Shown here: positions 1 through 6,468 of the stretch, piece after piece
Numbering within the stretch: the stretch's first letter is position 1
Layout of the letters: each line of letters opens with the position of its first letter
DNA from: Acidobacteriota bacterium
Lineage (GTDB): Bacteria > Acidobacteriota > Terriglobia > Terriglobales > Acidobacteriaceae
Reading direction: 5' to 3'
DNA length: 13,948 bases
NCBI GenBank assembly: GCA_021778815.1
Contig: JAJYBW010000038.1
Coordinates: 1-13,948, forward strand
The notes under the pieces: generated by a model
The model's database searches: none
Told to the model about the DNA's origin: nothing
The model's input: the letters and a program-made list of their open reading frames with translations, nothing else
Translations under genes and position numbers: made by a program

Positions 1-516
1 TTTGCGGAAAAACTGGGTCAAGCATTCAGCGGGAGTAACCTGACAGCGTCTTTGACGGCGATGCAGCCGGCTGCGGCTCAGGGCATGTCTGACATGGTGA
101 AAGAGATGTCGAAGCTGAAGGGTATTCCGGTTGAGCAGATCATGCGCATGGGAGCGACGACCAACGGGGAACCCCTGCCGGCAGCCAGCGAAGCTCCGCT
201 GCCACCCAGCCCGTCAGGGCCAGAGATGCCTTCTGCGAAGGATGTCGCACAGCAGTCGGCATCCAATGCGATTGCGAGCAAACTTGGTGGATTTGGAATT
301 GGCGGATTTGGCGGCTTCGGACATAAGAAACAGGCCCAGCCTCCGCCGCCGGCTAACGACAGCTCCACCACGACGCAGCAAACTCCGACCTCCACCGTAC
401 TGATGGAATCGAAAACGGAGATGTCCGGGTTTTCGTCGACGCCGATTGATTCGGGGAGATTTGCAGTTCCCGCAGGTTTCACCCAGGTTCAATTGCAGCC
501 GCCGCACGCAAAATAG
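1..516 (+). CDS. C-terminal part of a secreted-type hypothetical protein (5' end outside window)
   Basis: The frame is open from base 1 to the TAG at 514-516, giving 171 visible residues, so the start lies left of the window. The visible part has a Met/Lys-rich helix with the phrase KGIPVEQIMRMG, a Pro/Ala/Ser-rich linker, a short Gly-Phe repeat (GGFGIGGFGGFG), a polyproline patch, a Ser/Thr-rich stretch, and a C-terminal block containing FSSTPIDSGRFAVPAGFTQV. The pattern 'FS..P.D...F.VPAGF..V' recalls the end of periplasmic DUF4412-like proteins of Acidobacteria; this is recollection of family style, not a search result. Low complexity suggests an extracytoplasmic, loosely structured tail. 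The neighbouring kdsA gene converges on it, with only about 50 bases between the two stops and no clear hairpin terminator. Function unknown. Confidence 0.7.
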   Translation, partial: FAEKLGQAFSGSNLTASLTAMQPAAAQGMSDMVKEMSKLKGIPVEQIMRMGATTNGEPLPAASEAPLPPSPSGPEMPSAKDVAQQSASNAIASKLGGFGIGGFGGFGHKKQAQPPPPANDSSTTTQQTPTSTVLMESKTEMSGFSSTPIDSGRFAVPAGFTQVQLQPPHAK

Positions 517-568
517 AGGGCGCTGCCGGCTGCTTCGTTTGATTCGAGGCGTAGACTTCGAGCTCTCG

Positions 569-1423
569 CTACGCCCTGGCCGCTTTATGGATTGCCAACA
601 GTGTTTCCAGCAGCGGCTTTAATTGCTTCAGGTCGAGTGCGTTGGCACCGTCTGACTTCGCCTGCGTCGGATTGTCGTGGACCTCAAGAAAGACACCATC
701 CACGCCCGCGGCCACAGCGGCCCGAGTCAGAACCGGAATGAATTCCGGCTGACCGCCGCTGACGCCATCCTGCGCAGAGGGCATTTGGACGGAATGGGTG
801 CCATCGAACACCACCGGCGCGAACTTCCGCATAATCGACAGAGAGCGCATGTCGACAACAAGGTTGTTGTATCCGAAGGTGGCGCCGCGTTCGGTCAAAA
901 ATACCCGCGCGTTGGAACTTGTCGCATGAATCTTCTCAACCGCGTGCCGCATATCCGCGGGCGCAACGAACTGCCCTTTTTTCACATTGACCGCTCGACC
1001 GGTTTGCGCGGCAGCCACTAGCAAATCTGTCTGACGACACAGAAAGGCGGGAATCTGCAGCACATCTACATCTTCTGCCACACGCTCGCAGTCGTGGGCG
1101 TCATGCACATCCGTCAGCACTGGCAGGCCAGTGGCCCGCGCCAGGCGTCTTAAAATTTCGCAGCCCGCTTCCAGTCCGGGCCCTCGAAAACTTTTTACCG
1201 AGGTGCGATTCGCTTTGTCGAAGCTGGCTTTGAAGATGTAAGGAATACCCAAATCGCCAGTGATGCGCTGGATGGCATCTGCCATGGTGCGAACGTGGGC
1301 TTCACTTTCAATGACGCAAGGGCCCGCAATCAGGAAGAGTTTTCCGTACCCAACCTGCACATTGCCAATCTCGAACTCATGAAGCTCTGGATTGTCCACG
1401 GATTTATAAGAACACAAATACAA
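569..1423 (-). CDS. kdsA: 3-deoxy-8-phosphooctulonate (KDO-8-P) synthase, metal-dependent type
   Basis: Condenses phosphoenolpyruvate with D-arabinose-5-phosphate to KDO-8-phosphate in the cytoplasm, the committed step of KDO synthesis for the lipopolysaccharide inner core. The 284 residues match the family's usual length. Diagnostic motifs in order are IAGPCVIES (about 32-40), KASFDKANRTS (65-75), DVLQIPAFLCRQTDLL, NVKKGQF, ERGATFGYNNLVVDMR, FDGTHSVQ and FLEVHDNP followed by SDGAN. Cys36 in GPCVIES, His in THSVQ, Glu in LEVH and Asp in SDGAN correspond to the four metal ligands of the Aquifex-type enzyme; the metal-independent E. coli type has Asn in place of Cys. The start is uncertain: no ATG and no Shine-Dalgarno precede the conserved part. 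TTG 1423 is given here; TTG 1417 and GTG 1399 are alternatives. It is the last gene of the minus-strand cluster, 36 bases after the DUF4230 stop. Confidence 0.95.
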   Translation of the reverse strand: MYLCSYKSVDNPELHEFEIGNVQVGYGKLFLIAGPCVIESEAHVRTMADAIQRITGDLGIPYIFKASFDKANRTSVKSFRGPGLEAGCEILRRLARATGLPVLTDVHDAHDCERVAEDVDVLQIPAFLCRQTDLLVAAAQTGRAVNVKKGQFVAPADMRHAVEKIHATSSNARVFLTERGATFGYNNLVVDMRSLSIMRKFAPVVFDGTHSVQMPSAQDGVSGGQPEFIPVLTRAAVAAGVDGVFLEVHDNPTQAKSDGANALDLKQLKPLLETLLAIHKAARA

Positions 1424-1459
1424 GGCAAATGCGGGATTGGGGACTTGGCTCGACGACGC

Positions 1460-2113
1460 CTAATTGACGGTGACTTGCTGGAATCCCAGCCCCAGCAACA
1501 TCGAAGTGACGGTCGCACTCGCATTTTTATTGGCTGTTGCGAGGATGCCGTCCGCCAACGCCGCCTGCTGAATCTGCTGTTGTGCCTGGTCGCGAACCTG
1601 ACTTTCGAGATTGGGATCTTCTGGTACCAACAGGCCCGTCGTCCGAGAATAGACCCGAGTTTTTGCGTTATCGAGAGCGGTGACAAAGATCTGCGCCGGT
1701 GGCAGATGCACCTGGATGGAGCGGCCTTCAATTTGCACATCGCTCGTCTTGAGTTGACCCAGGTCGATACCGGCGATCACATTTCCATGAACCACCAGCA
1801 ATAATTTGTCGCCGACCAGAAAATCCGGAAGGACAGAACTCTGACGATCGCCTTCAACAATTTTATCGAGCGAATAGTTGACCGTTTCCAGTCGCTGCAG
1901 ACGCTGAATCTTATTAACGACCGTCGCGAGTGAGATGTCAATCGAAAGGCTTCGTCCTGTCACCACAGCCGCCAGTTGGTCCCAGACCTCGGTCTTGGCT
2001 TTGCGGGCAAAGACTGCAAATCCGATGATGCCCAAGAGCAGCCCGAGCACGAATGCCGGGAAGCAGGCACGACTGCGCTTGGGTTCGACTACGTAATTTC
2101 TGCTGGTTCTCAT
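1460..2113 (-). CDS. Membrane-anchored DUF4230-family protein
   Basis: 217 residues. The N-terminus has a short Arg/Lys-rich cytoplasmic tail, then one hydrophobic helix at about 16-36 (ending GIIGFAVFA), so the rest is probably outside the cytoplasmic membrane. The body has the features I associate with DUF4230: a repeated aromatic/hydrophobic strand (LETVNYSLDKIVEGD), the stretch PDFLVGDKLLLVVHGNVIAGIDL, then strands around VQIEGRSIQVHLPPAQIF, and an amphipathic C-terminal helix rich in Gln/Ala. No catalytic motif is visible and the family's role is unknown to me. The ATG at 2113 is supported by GAGG about 6-7 bases upstream. It lies between the mutase gene (58-base gap) and kdsA (36-base gap) on the same strand, consistent with co-transcription. 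The TAG stop is in the same reading frame as kdsA. Confidence 0.8.
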   Translation of the reverse strand: MRTSRNYVVEPKRSRACFPAFVLGLLLGIIGFAVFARKAKTEVWDQLAAVVTGRSLSIDISLATVVNKIQRLQRLETVNYSLDKIVEGDRQSSVLPDFLVGDKLLLVVHGNVIAGIDLGQLKTSDVQIEGRSIQVHLPPAQIFVTALDNAKTRVYSRTTGLLVPEDPNLESQVRDQAQQQIQQAALADGILATANKNASATVTSMLLGLGFQQVTVN

Positions 2114-2171
2114 ACGTCCCTCAGTTGGATGCCCATTCGAGCTCGCACGTCAAACGGAACATCTATGGCGC

Positions 2172-3803
2172 TCAGATGACAACGGTCTCCCGATACTCAC
2201 CGAAGACCTTGCGCAACGTCCCCGCAATCTCACCCACCGTCGCATAGCTTTCCACAGCCTCCAGAATCGCGGGCATCAGATTTGCTCCACTACGCGCAGC
2301 ATCCGTCACGCTCTGCAATGCTGTTTGCCATCGAAGATTATCTCGACGAGTGCGCAAGGCACGCACCTGCTCCACCTGCTTGCGCTCCAGCGATTCGTCG
2401 ATATGTTGCAATGGAATTCCCTGCTCACCTTCGCGTGTAAACCGATTGACGCCGACGAAGATCGCGGAGCCGCTGTCGACAGCTCGCTGAAATTCATAGG
2501 CTGCATTCTGAATTTCCTGCTGCACAAATCCCTGCTCGATCGCCCGAAGCATCCCGCCCATTGTGGCGATCTTCTCCAGGTATGTCGAGGCTCGCTTTTC
2601 AATTTCGTCGGTGAACGCTTCGATGCAATAGGAGCCGGCGAACGGATCGACGGTCTGAGCCACTCCTGATTCATAGGCCAGGATTTGCTGGGTGCGGAGT
2701 GCCGTGCGCGCCGCCAGCTCCGTTGGCAGCGCCAGCGCTTCATCATAGCCATTCGTGTGCAGCGACTGCGTTCCGCCCAGCACAGCTGCCATCGCCTCAA
2801 TCGCTGTGCGAACGATATTGTTTTCCGGTTGCTGCGCGGTCAGTGTGGAACCGGCAGTTTGCGTGTGAAAGCGCAGCATCCACGAGCGCGGGTTCTTCGC
2901 GCCGAATTCTTCCCGCATGATCCGCGCCCACATGCGACGTGCCGCACGAAACTTCGCCACTTCTTCCAGAAAGTTGCTGTGCGCATTGAAGAAAAACGAT
3001 AGCCGCGGGGCGAATTGGTCAATATCGAGACCCGCATCGATCGCGGCCTGCACGTAGGTCTTGCCGTTCGCCAGAGTAAACCCAACTTCCTGCACAGCGG
3101 TCGAGCCAGCCTCCCGCATGTGATAGCCAGAGATGGAAATGGTGTTCCACTCCGGCACGTTTTGATTGGCCCAGGCAAACATATCGGTGATGATGCGCAT
3201 CGCGTGCGGCACAGGATAAATGTAGGTTCCGCGCGCAATATATTCCTTCAAAATGTCATTCTGCACGGTTCCGGAAAGCTTCTTTATCTCCAGCCCATTG
3301 CGTCGCGCCACCGCGACATACAACGCGAGAAGAATACTCGCCGTCGAATTGATGGTCATCGAGGTGGAGATTTTATCCAGCGGAATGTCTGCGAACAATC
3401 GCTCCATGTCTTCAATGGAATCGATCGCGACGCCGACTTTGCCAACTTCGCCTAGGGACATGGGATCGTCCGAGTCGTAACCGATCTGCGTTGGCAGGTC
3501 AAAGGCCACCGACAAACCAGCTGTCCCGCTGGCCAGCAGAAACTTATAGCGGCGATTGCTTTCTTCCGCATCGCCCATGCCGGCATACTGGCGCATGGTC
3601 CACAGTCGTCCGCGATACATGGTGGGTTGAATGCCGCGTGTAAACGGATAGTCGCCGGGGAAGCCGATGCCTGTCGTTTCAGCAGTTTCGCTGCTGGCCT
3701 GAGGCATATTCGATGGCTGGTAGATGGGTTCGACTTCGAAACTGGAGCTAGCTGAAACGATAGACCCTCTCGCGGGATCTTCGATTGCGGATTTTTTTGG
3801 CAT
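2172..3803 (-). CDS. Methylmalonyl-CoA mutase, catalytic (large/alpha) chain without B12 domain
   Basis: Adenosylcobalamin-dependent mutase interconverting (R)-methylmalonyl-CoA and succinyl-CoA in propionate/odd-chain catabolism or its reverse. From ATG 3803 the protein has 543 residues, the size of the TIM-barrel catalytic domain only; the DxHxxG cobalamin-binding domain of full-length mutases is absent, so a separate small subunit is required. Motifs: TMYRGRLWTMRQYAG (61-75), AFDLPTQIGYDSDD, GTVQNDILKEYIARGTYIYP (178-197), SGYHMREAG (225-233), TVDPFAGSY. Tyr73, Arg191 and His228 keep the exact spacing of Tyr89, Arg207 and His244 of the Propionibacterium enzyme; isobutyryl-CoA mutase has Phe and Gln at the first two. 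This favours methylmalonyl-CoA as substrate. ATG 3803 is chosen because AAGGGG lies about 10 bases upstream; ATG 3833 and TTG 3845 are longer in-frame options. Second gene of the likely operon. Confidence 0.93.
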   Translation of the reverse strand: MPKKSAIEDPARGSIVSASSSFEVEPIYQPSNMPQASSETAETTGIGFPGDYPFTRGIQPTMYRGRLWTMRQYAGMGDAEESNRRYKFLLASGTAGLSVAFDLPTQIGYDSDDPMSLGEVGKVGVAIDSIEDMERLFADIPLDKISTSMTINSTASILLALYVAVARRNGLEIKKLSGTVQNDILKEYIARGTYIYPVPHAMRIITDMFAWANQNVPEWNTISISGYHMREAGSTAVQEVGFTLANGKTYVQAAIDAGLDIDQFAPRLSFFFNAHSNFLEEVAKFRAARRMWARIMREEFGAKNPRSWMLRFHTQTAGSTLTAQQPENNIVRTAIEAMAAVLGGTQSLHTNGYDEALALPTELAARTALRTQQILAYESGVAQTVDPFAGSYCIEAFTDEIEKRASTYLEKIATMGGMLRAIEQGFVQQEIQNAAYEFQRAVDSGSAIFVGVNRFTREGEQGIPLQHIDESLERKQVEQVRALRTRRDNLRWQTALQSVTDAARSGANLMPAILEAVESYATVGEIAGTLRKVFGEYRETVVI

Positions 3804-3851
3804 GGCGCAATAACCCCTTGCGACTGCGTGCATTTGTGCAGTCAAAAAATC

Positions 3852-4328
3852 CTAATGCGGCGTGCGCCGTGACCGGACGAACGCGCTGATGGAAAAATAG
3901 AGAAATACAGCAGTCATTACCAGATCAATCTCGAAGTGACGATGTTCTGGCCCGAATCTCCAGGCATGGCGCAGGCGCCAGAGACCCTGCGCAAAAAACA
4001 GAGCAAACAGCGCGAAGAAAAGTCCGGTGACCTCATACCACAAGGCGCGGCCGGCGGCGGAGAAGGGCTTCCAAAAAGCTCGGCCGAATCCGCGACCGCC
4101 TTGCGCGGCTTTGCGGACCAAATCGCCGCTGGGAACCGCGATGCGTTTTGTCACAGGTCGCGGCGTCGACTCCGTCCTGGATGGCGCAGATTCAGGTCGT
4201 CTCTGGGCCGCCGGAGTAGCGGCGGGCGCGTTTCCTGCGGAGGCCACGTTCTGCGCCTGCTCCCGCAGAGCCTTGGCGGCGAGACGGGTGCCGATCCCAA
4301 GCCTTCGACCTAGACGAACCTTATCCAC
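3852..4328 (-). CDS. Small two-helix membrane protein of unknown function
   Basis: 158 residues from GTG 4328. Residues 1-30 form a basic, Ala-rich helix (LGRRLGIGTRLAAKALREQA), 30-66 is a Pro/Ala/Ser/Arg linker, and two hydrophobic segments follow at about 98-117 (EVTGLFFALFALFFAQGLW) and 132-151 (FEIDLVMTAVFLYFSISAFV), ending in a basic tail RSRR. This suggests a membrane hairpin with a long cytoplasmic N-terminal extension. I recognise no family. The frame stays open upstream to 4721, but that part overlaps the opposite-strand gene at 4429-4740 and carries no membrane or family signal, so the start is placed at GTG 4328, just after a good extended -10 element. It ends 48 bases before the mutase ATG, so it is probably the first gene of that operon. 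Start confidence is moderate. Confidence 0.6.
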   Translation of the reverse strand: MDKVRLGRRLGIGTRLAAKALREQAQNVASAGNAPAATPAAQRRPESAPSRTESTPRPVTKRIAVPSGDLVRKAAQGGRGFGRAFWKPFSAAGRALWYEVTGLFFALFALFFAQGLWRLRHAWRFGPEHRHFEIDLVMTAVFLYFSISAFVRSRRTPH

Positions 4329-4336
4329 ACAGAAAA

Positions 4337-4345
4337 AGTGTAGCA
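4337..4345 (-). promoter_or_regulatory. Extended -10 promoter element of the mutase-kdsA operon
   Basis: On the minus strand the bases read TGC-TACACT, an extended -10 (TGn plus a hexamer matching TATAAT at four of six places). The hexamer ends 8 bases before GTG 4328, so transcription would be expected to begin at or within about two bases of the start codon, giving a leaderless or nearly leaderless message. This fits the absence of a Shine-Dalgarno. No good -35 box is visible, as is common for extended -10 promoters. Confidence 0.35.
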
Positions 4346-4361
4346 GCCGTGCGCTACGACA

Positions 4362-4390
4362 TTGCCCTCTCGTCGAAACCAAAGTATGGT
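4362..4390 (+). promoter_or_regulatory. Sigma-70-like promoter for the gene at 4429
   Basis: TTGCCC at 4362-4367 and TATGGT at 4385-4390 each match the sigma-70 consensus at four of six places and are separated by exactly 17 bases. The expected transcription start near 4397 would give a leader of about 32 bases that contains the ribosome-binding site GGGGAGG at 4416-4422. It shares the 100-base divergent intergenic region with the minus-strand element at 4337-4345. Confidence 0.4.
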
Positions 4391-4428
4391 AAGAAAAACG
4401 CGACCGTTCCGGCGCGGGGAGGCTGAAT

Positions 4429-4740
4429 TTGAATCGCAAGATACGCAACCTCATTGAGCAGCTTGGCGAAGCCATCCACGAGACCGTCGCCGAATCGGAC
4501 CAGATTGCCGGAGTGGTGCGCAATATTCGCGCGGAAGGCTTTGAGGTCATGCTGGTGTTGGAAGCGACCATCGGACTCAATGAAGCCACGCCGGAGGCAG
4601 CTGAGACCCTGCCAGCGGAGACCCCCGGCTCTGGGCCTTTTACTCCCCAGGATTTAAATTTTCTCAGCTCACTGCGAATTCGCGTGAACGAAGAGTCAAA
4701 TAGCTCCGACACAACTGACAAACCCGAGGACGCCGACTAA
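4429..4740 (+). CDS. Small acidic conserved-type hypothetical protein
   Basis: 103 residues from TTG 4429, chosen because GGGGAGG (4416-4422) sits 6 bases upstream, a near-ideal ribosome-binding site. The N-terminal half is an amphipathic helix (NRKIRNLIEQLGEAIHETVA) followed by a compact core with VVRNIRAEGFEVMLVLEATIGL. The second half is a Pro/Glu/Thr linker, then FTPQDLNFLSSLRIRV and an acidic tail ending DKPEDAD. No membrane segment, no cysteines and no catalytic motif. It has the look of a lineage-restricted acidobacterial protein, but I cannot assign a family. It is divergent from the mutase operon and has its own promoter. Clean composition and a strong ribosome-binding site make it more credible than the opposite-strand frame through the same DNA. 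Confidence 0.75.
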   Translation: MNRKIRNLIEQLGEAIHETVAESDQIAGVVRNIRAEGFEVMLVLEATIGLNEATPEAAETLPAETPGSGPFTPQDLNFLSSLRIRVNEESNSSDTTDKPEDAD

Positions 4741-5009
4741 CTTTCGCCCGCGGACCCGAGGAGGGACTGGGCCGCAACGTGCAGAACGATGCAATCCTGC
4801 AGCATCGCGCGCCCCATATCCGACGTACCGCCGAAATCAGCGATCCTCCGCCGATTTGATGACAGCTTCATCCGGCAATGGATGTTCCGCGGGTAGATAC
4901 GGCCACTTCCAACGCGGCCCCAAATCGAGGAATTTAGGCAAGAACTGACGCGCAGGTTCTTCCAGGATGCTGACCGCCCGAATAAAGTGGATTTACCGAA
5001 TAGATAGTT
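4741..5009. other. Intergenic stretch between the 4429 gene and the acyltransferase gene
   Basis: 269 bases with no intact gene and no clear terminator hairpin. On the minus strand 4837-4992 holds a 51-codon open stretch that reads like the C-terminal end of a protein (see the pseudogene entry). No convincing sigma-70 promoter for the acyltransferase gene is visible, and there is no clear Shine-Dalgarno before its ATG at 5010. Confidence 0.6.
4837..4992 (-). pseudogene. Possible C-terminal remnant of an unidentified protein
   Basis: From the in-frame stop at 4993-4995 to the TGA at 4837-4839 the minus strand encodes 51 residues containing SILEEPARQFLPKFLDLG, then PRWKWPYLPAEHPLPDEA and a charged end SAEDR. 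The mix of aromatic, proline and charged residues resembles genuine protein rather than noise. There is no ATG and no start with a ribosome-binding site, and the frame runs only about 17 bases beyond the acyltransferase start. A plausible reading is a gene end left behind when the acyltransferase block was inserted or rearranged. I cannot name the family, and chance cannot be excluded for so short a frame. Confidence 0.25.
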
Positions 5010-6176
5010 ATGACCCAATTCAAGCAGCTCCTGAAGAAGGCGCACGATAAGGGTTTGAGCCCTGCGGCATCGGCGCATTTGGATGCAACCCGCAGCATCG
5101 CTGCGCTCGCCGTGCTTTTGATGCATGCGCGGCATCTGTTCCTAAGCGATTGGGCACAAGTGCAACGAAAAAATATTGGGTTGAGACTTGTGTATGCAGC
5201 GAGCAATTTTGGCCACCAGGCCGTGATCGTATTCTTTGTCCTGAGCGGGTTTCTGATTGGTCCCAGCGTCCTTCGGGCGATTCATACGCAACGATGGTCA
5301 GCGTCACGCTATTTTATGCGCCGCTTCTTTCGCCTTGAAGTGGTTTTATTTCCTGCGCTGCTTTTATGCGCTGCATGGGACCTGGGGGGGATTCACCTAT
5401 TCGGACTCGGAGGAATTTACGGCGGTCACGAGACGTTCTATCCAGTGGGTTATAACATCGCGGCACGCCTTTCCTGGCCAGTTTTCGCGGGAAATGCGGC
5501 TTTTCTCCAAACGATCCGCCTGCCCACCCTTGGCTCCGACAGTCCGCTGTGGAGTTTATCAAACGAGTTCTGGTACTACATGCTTTTTCCCAGCATCGCA
5601 ATTTTAGCCAGTTCATTTCATCGAAAGCGCGGTCGTATTCTCTATGGGATTCTAGCCTGCTTCATCGCGTGGTTCATTGGAACCTCGTTGCTTCTCTATT
5701 TCCCCATCTGGGTCATTGGTACACTCGTCTTTTATCTACCCAAATGGAATAGGTCCGGTGTGTTGCGAGTCGCAATGCTCGCGATTTCGGCGGCGGTGTT
5801 CGGAGGTACCGCAATCCTGGCACGACTTTATTGGACGAACGGCCTAGTTGCGGACTACAGCATGTCGATTGCGTTCGCAATATTCTTATATTTTCTCGTC
5901 AACAACACACCCACTGTTAGCGACATGTATTCAAATATTGCTCACGAAATGGCTTCCTCTTCCTACACACTTTATGTGGTGCATACTCCATTTCTTGTGT
6001 TTATCGCAGTCTGGATCGGCGGTCGCTGGACTCCGACCCTGCTGCACGTGGCTTACGCGATTCTTTTGGTTTGTGCAGCCTGGATCTATGCCCATCTCAT
6101 TCACATGTTATTTGAGGCACATACTGACCAAATTCGCACCTGGACGGAGCGGAAACTGGGGATGTCGGCTCGATAG
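5010..6176 (+). CDS. Membrane acyltransferase, acyltransferase-3 (OafA/YrhL-like) family
   Basis: 388 residues, mostly hydrophobic, with about ten predicted membrane helices, as usual for this family, which transfers acyl groups (often acetyl) from the cytoplasmic side to surface sugars such as O-antigen, exopolysaccharide or Nod factors. Hallmarks in order: HLDATRSIAALAVLLMH near the N-terminus (family pattern LDGLRAIAALxVxxxH), QAVIVFFVLSGFLIG, a basic YFMRRFFRLEV segment, SPLWSLSNEFWYYMLFP (family WSLxxExxFYxxFP), and YTLYVVHTPFLVF near the C-terminus. The ATG at 5010 is the first possible start after the in-frame stop at 5001-5003; its ribosome-binding site is weak. The acyl donor and sugar acceptor cannot be read from sequence. 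The next gene on the same strand, 292 bases on, is polymerase-like. Base composition looks more AT-rich than that of the flanking minus-strand genes. Confidence 0.92.
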   Translation: MTQFKQLLKKAHDKGLSPAASAHLDATRSIAALAVLLMHARHLFLSDWAQVQRKNIGLRLVYAASNFGHQAVIVFFVLSGFLIGPSVLRAIHTQRWSASRYFMRRFFRLEVVLFPALLLCAAWDLGGIHLFGLGGIYGGHETFYPVGYNIAARLSWPVFAGNAAFLQTIRLPTLGSDSPLWSLSNEFWYYMLFPSIAILASSFHRKRGRILYGILACFIAWFIGTSLLLYFPIWVIGTLVFYLPKWNRSGVLRVAMLAISAAVFGGTAILARLYWTNGLVADYSMSIAFAIFLYFLVNNTPTVSDMYSNIAHEMASSSYTLYVVHTPFLVFIAVWIGGRWTPTLLHVAYAILLVCAAWIYAHLIHMLFEAHTDQIRTWTERKLGMSAR

Positions 6177-6468
6177 CCCCCCCCTTCGCTGACATATCTG
6201 CCTATATTCGTCGAGCGAAACCTCGCATAGTTCTACCCGCTTCCGGTTGAGACGCTCACAGCAAGTGCGGCCTTTCGGGAGGAGAGATTGGCACCGATTT
6301 ACTTTGGGATTGAGCTCACTTCGGCCGTCGAATCGCGCGGAAGCCAACACGAGCCGCCCAGGGGAAGCAACATGGCAGATCGTGGTGGGGATCTGGATCA
6401 CAACGGAGGAAACCGAACGTTAGAATAGGGTAGAAAGAAGTAATCACCCCGTATCGGCCATTCCACAC
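6177..6468. other. Intergenic stretch between the acyltransferase and polymerase-like genes
   Basis: 292 bases beginning with a run of eight C. There is no convincing terminator or sigma-70 promoter. A small TTG-started frame at 6288-6428 (46 codons) is preceded by GGAGG at a 5-base distance and contains an internal ATG at 6372 that also has AGGGGA upstream; its residues match nothing I recognise. The start of the next gene is not supported by a clear ribosome-binding site, so part of this region could be its leader. Confidence 0.5.

Noticed and set aside
3015..3455. 146-codon plus-strand frame opposite the mutase gene
   Set aside because: Antisense shadow of a highly conserved enzyme domain.
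4329..4721. Minus-strand frame extending the 158-residue membrane protein upstream to a 289-codon protein
   Set aside because: The extension overlaps the better-supported plus-strand gene at 4429-4740, shows no domain or membrane signal, and the promoter-like element lies inside it just before GTG 4328.
4737..5135. 132-codon minus-strand frame spanning the intergenic region and the acyltransferase start
   Set aside because: It overlaps the acyltransferase N-terminus and reads as low-quality sequence; the separate 51-codon frame at 4837-4992 is the more protein-like one.
6177..6184. Run of eight C after the acyltransferase stop as a sign of a frameshift
   Set aside because: The run lies after the TAG stop, and the protein already ends with a normal charged C-terminal tail, so no extension is needed.
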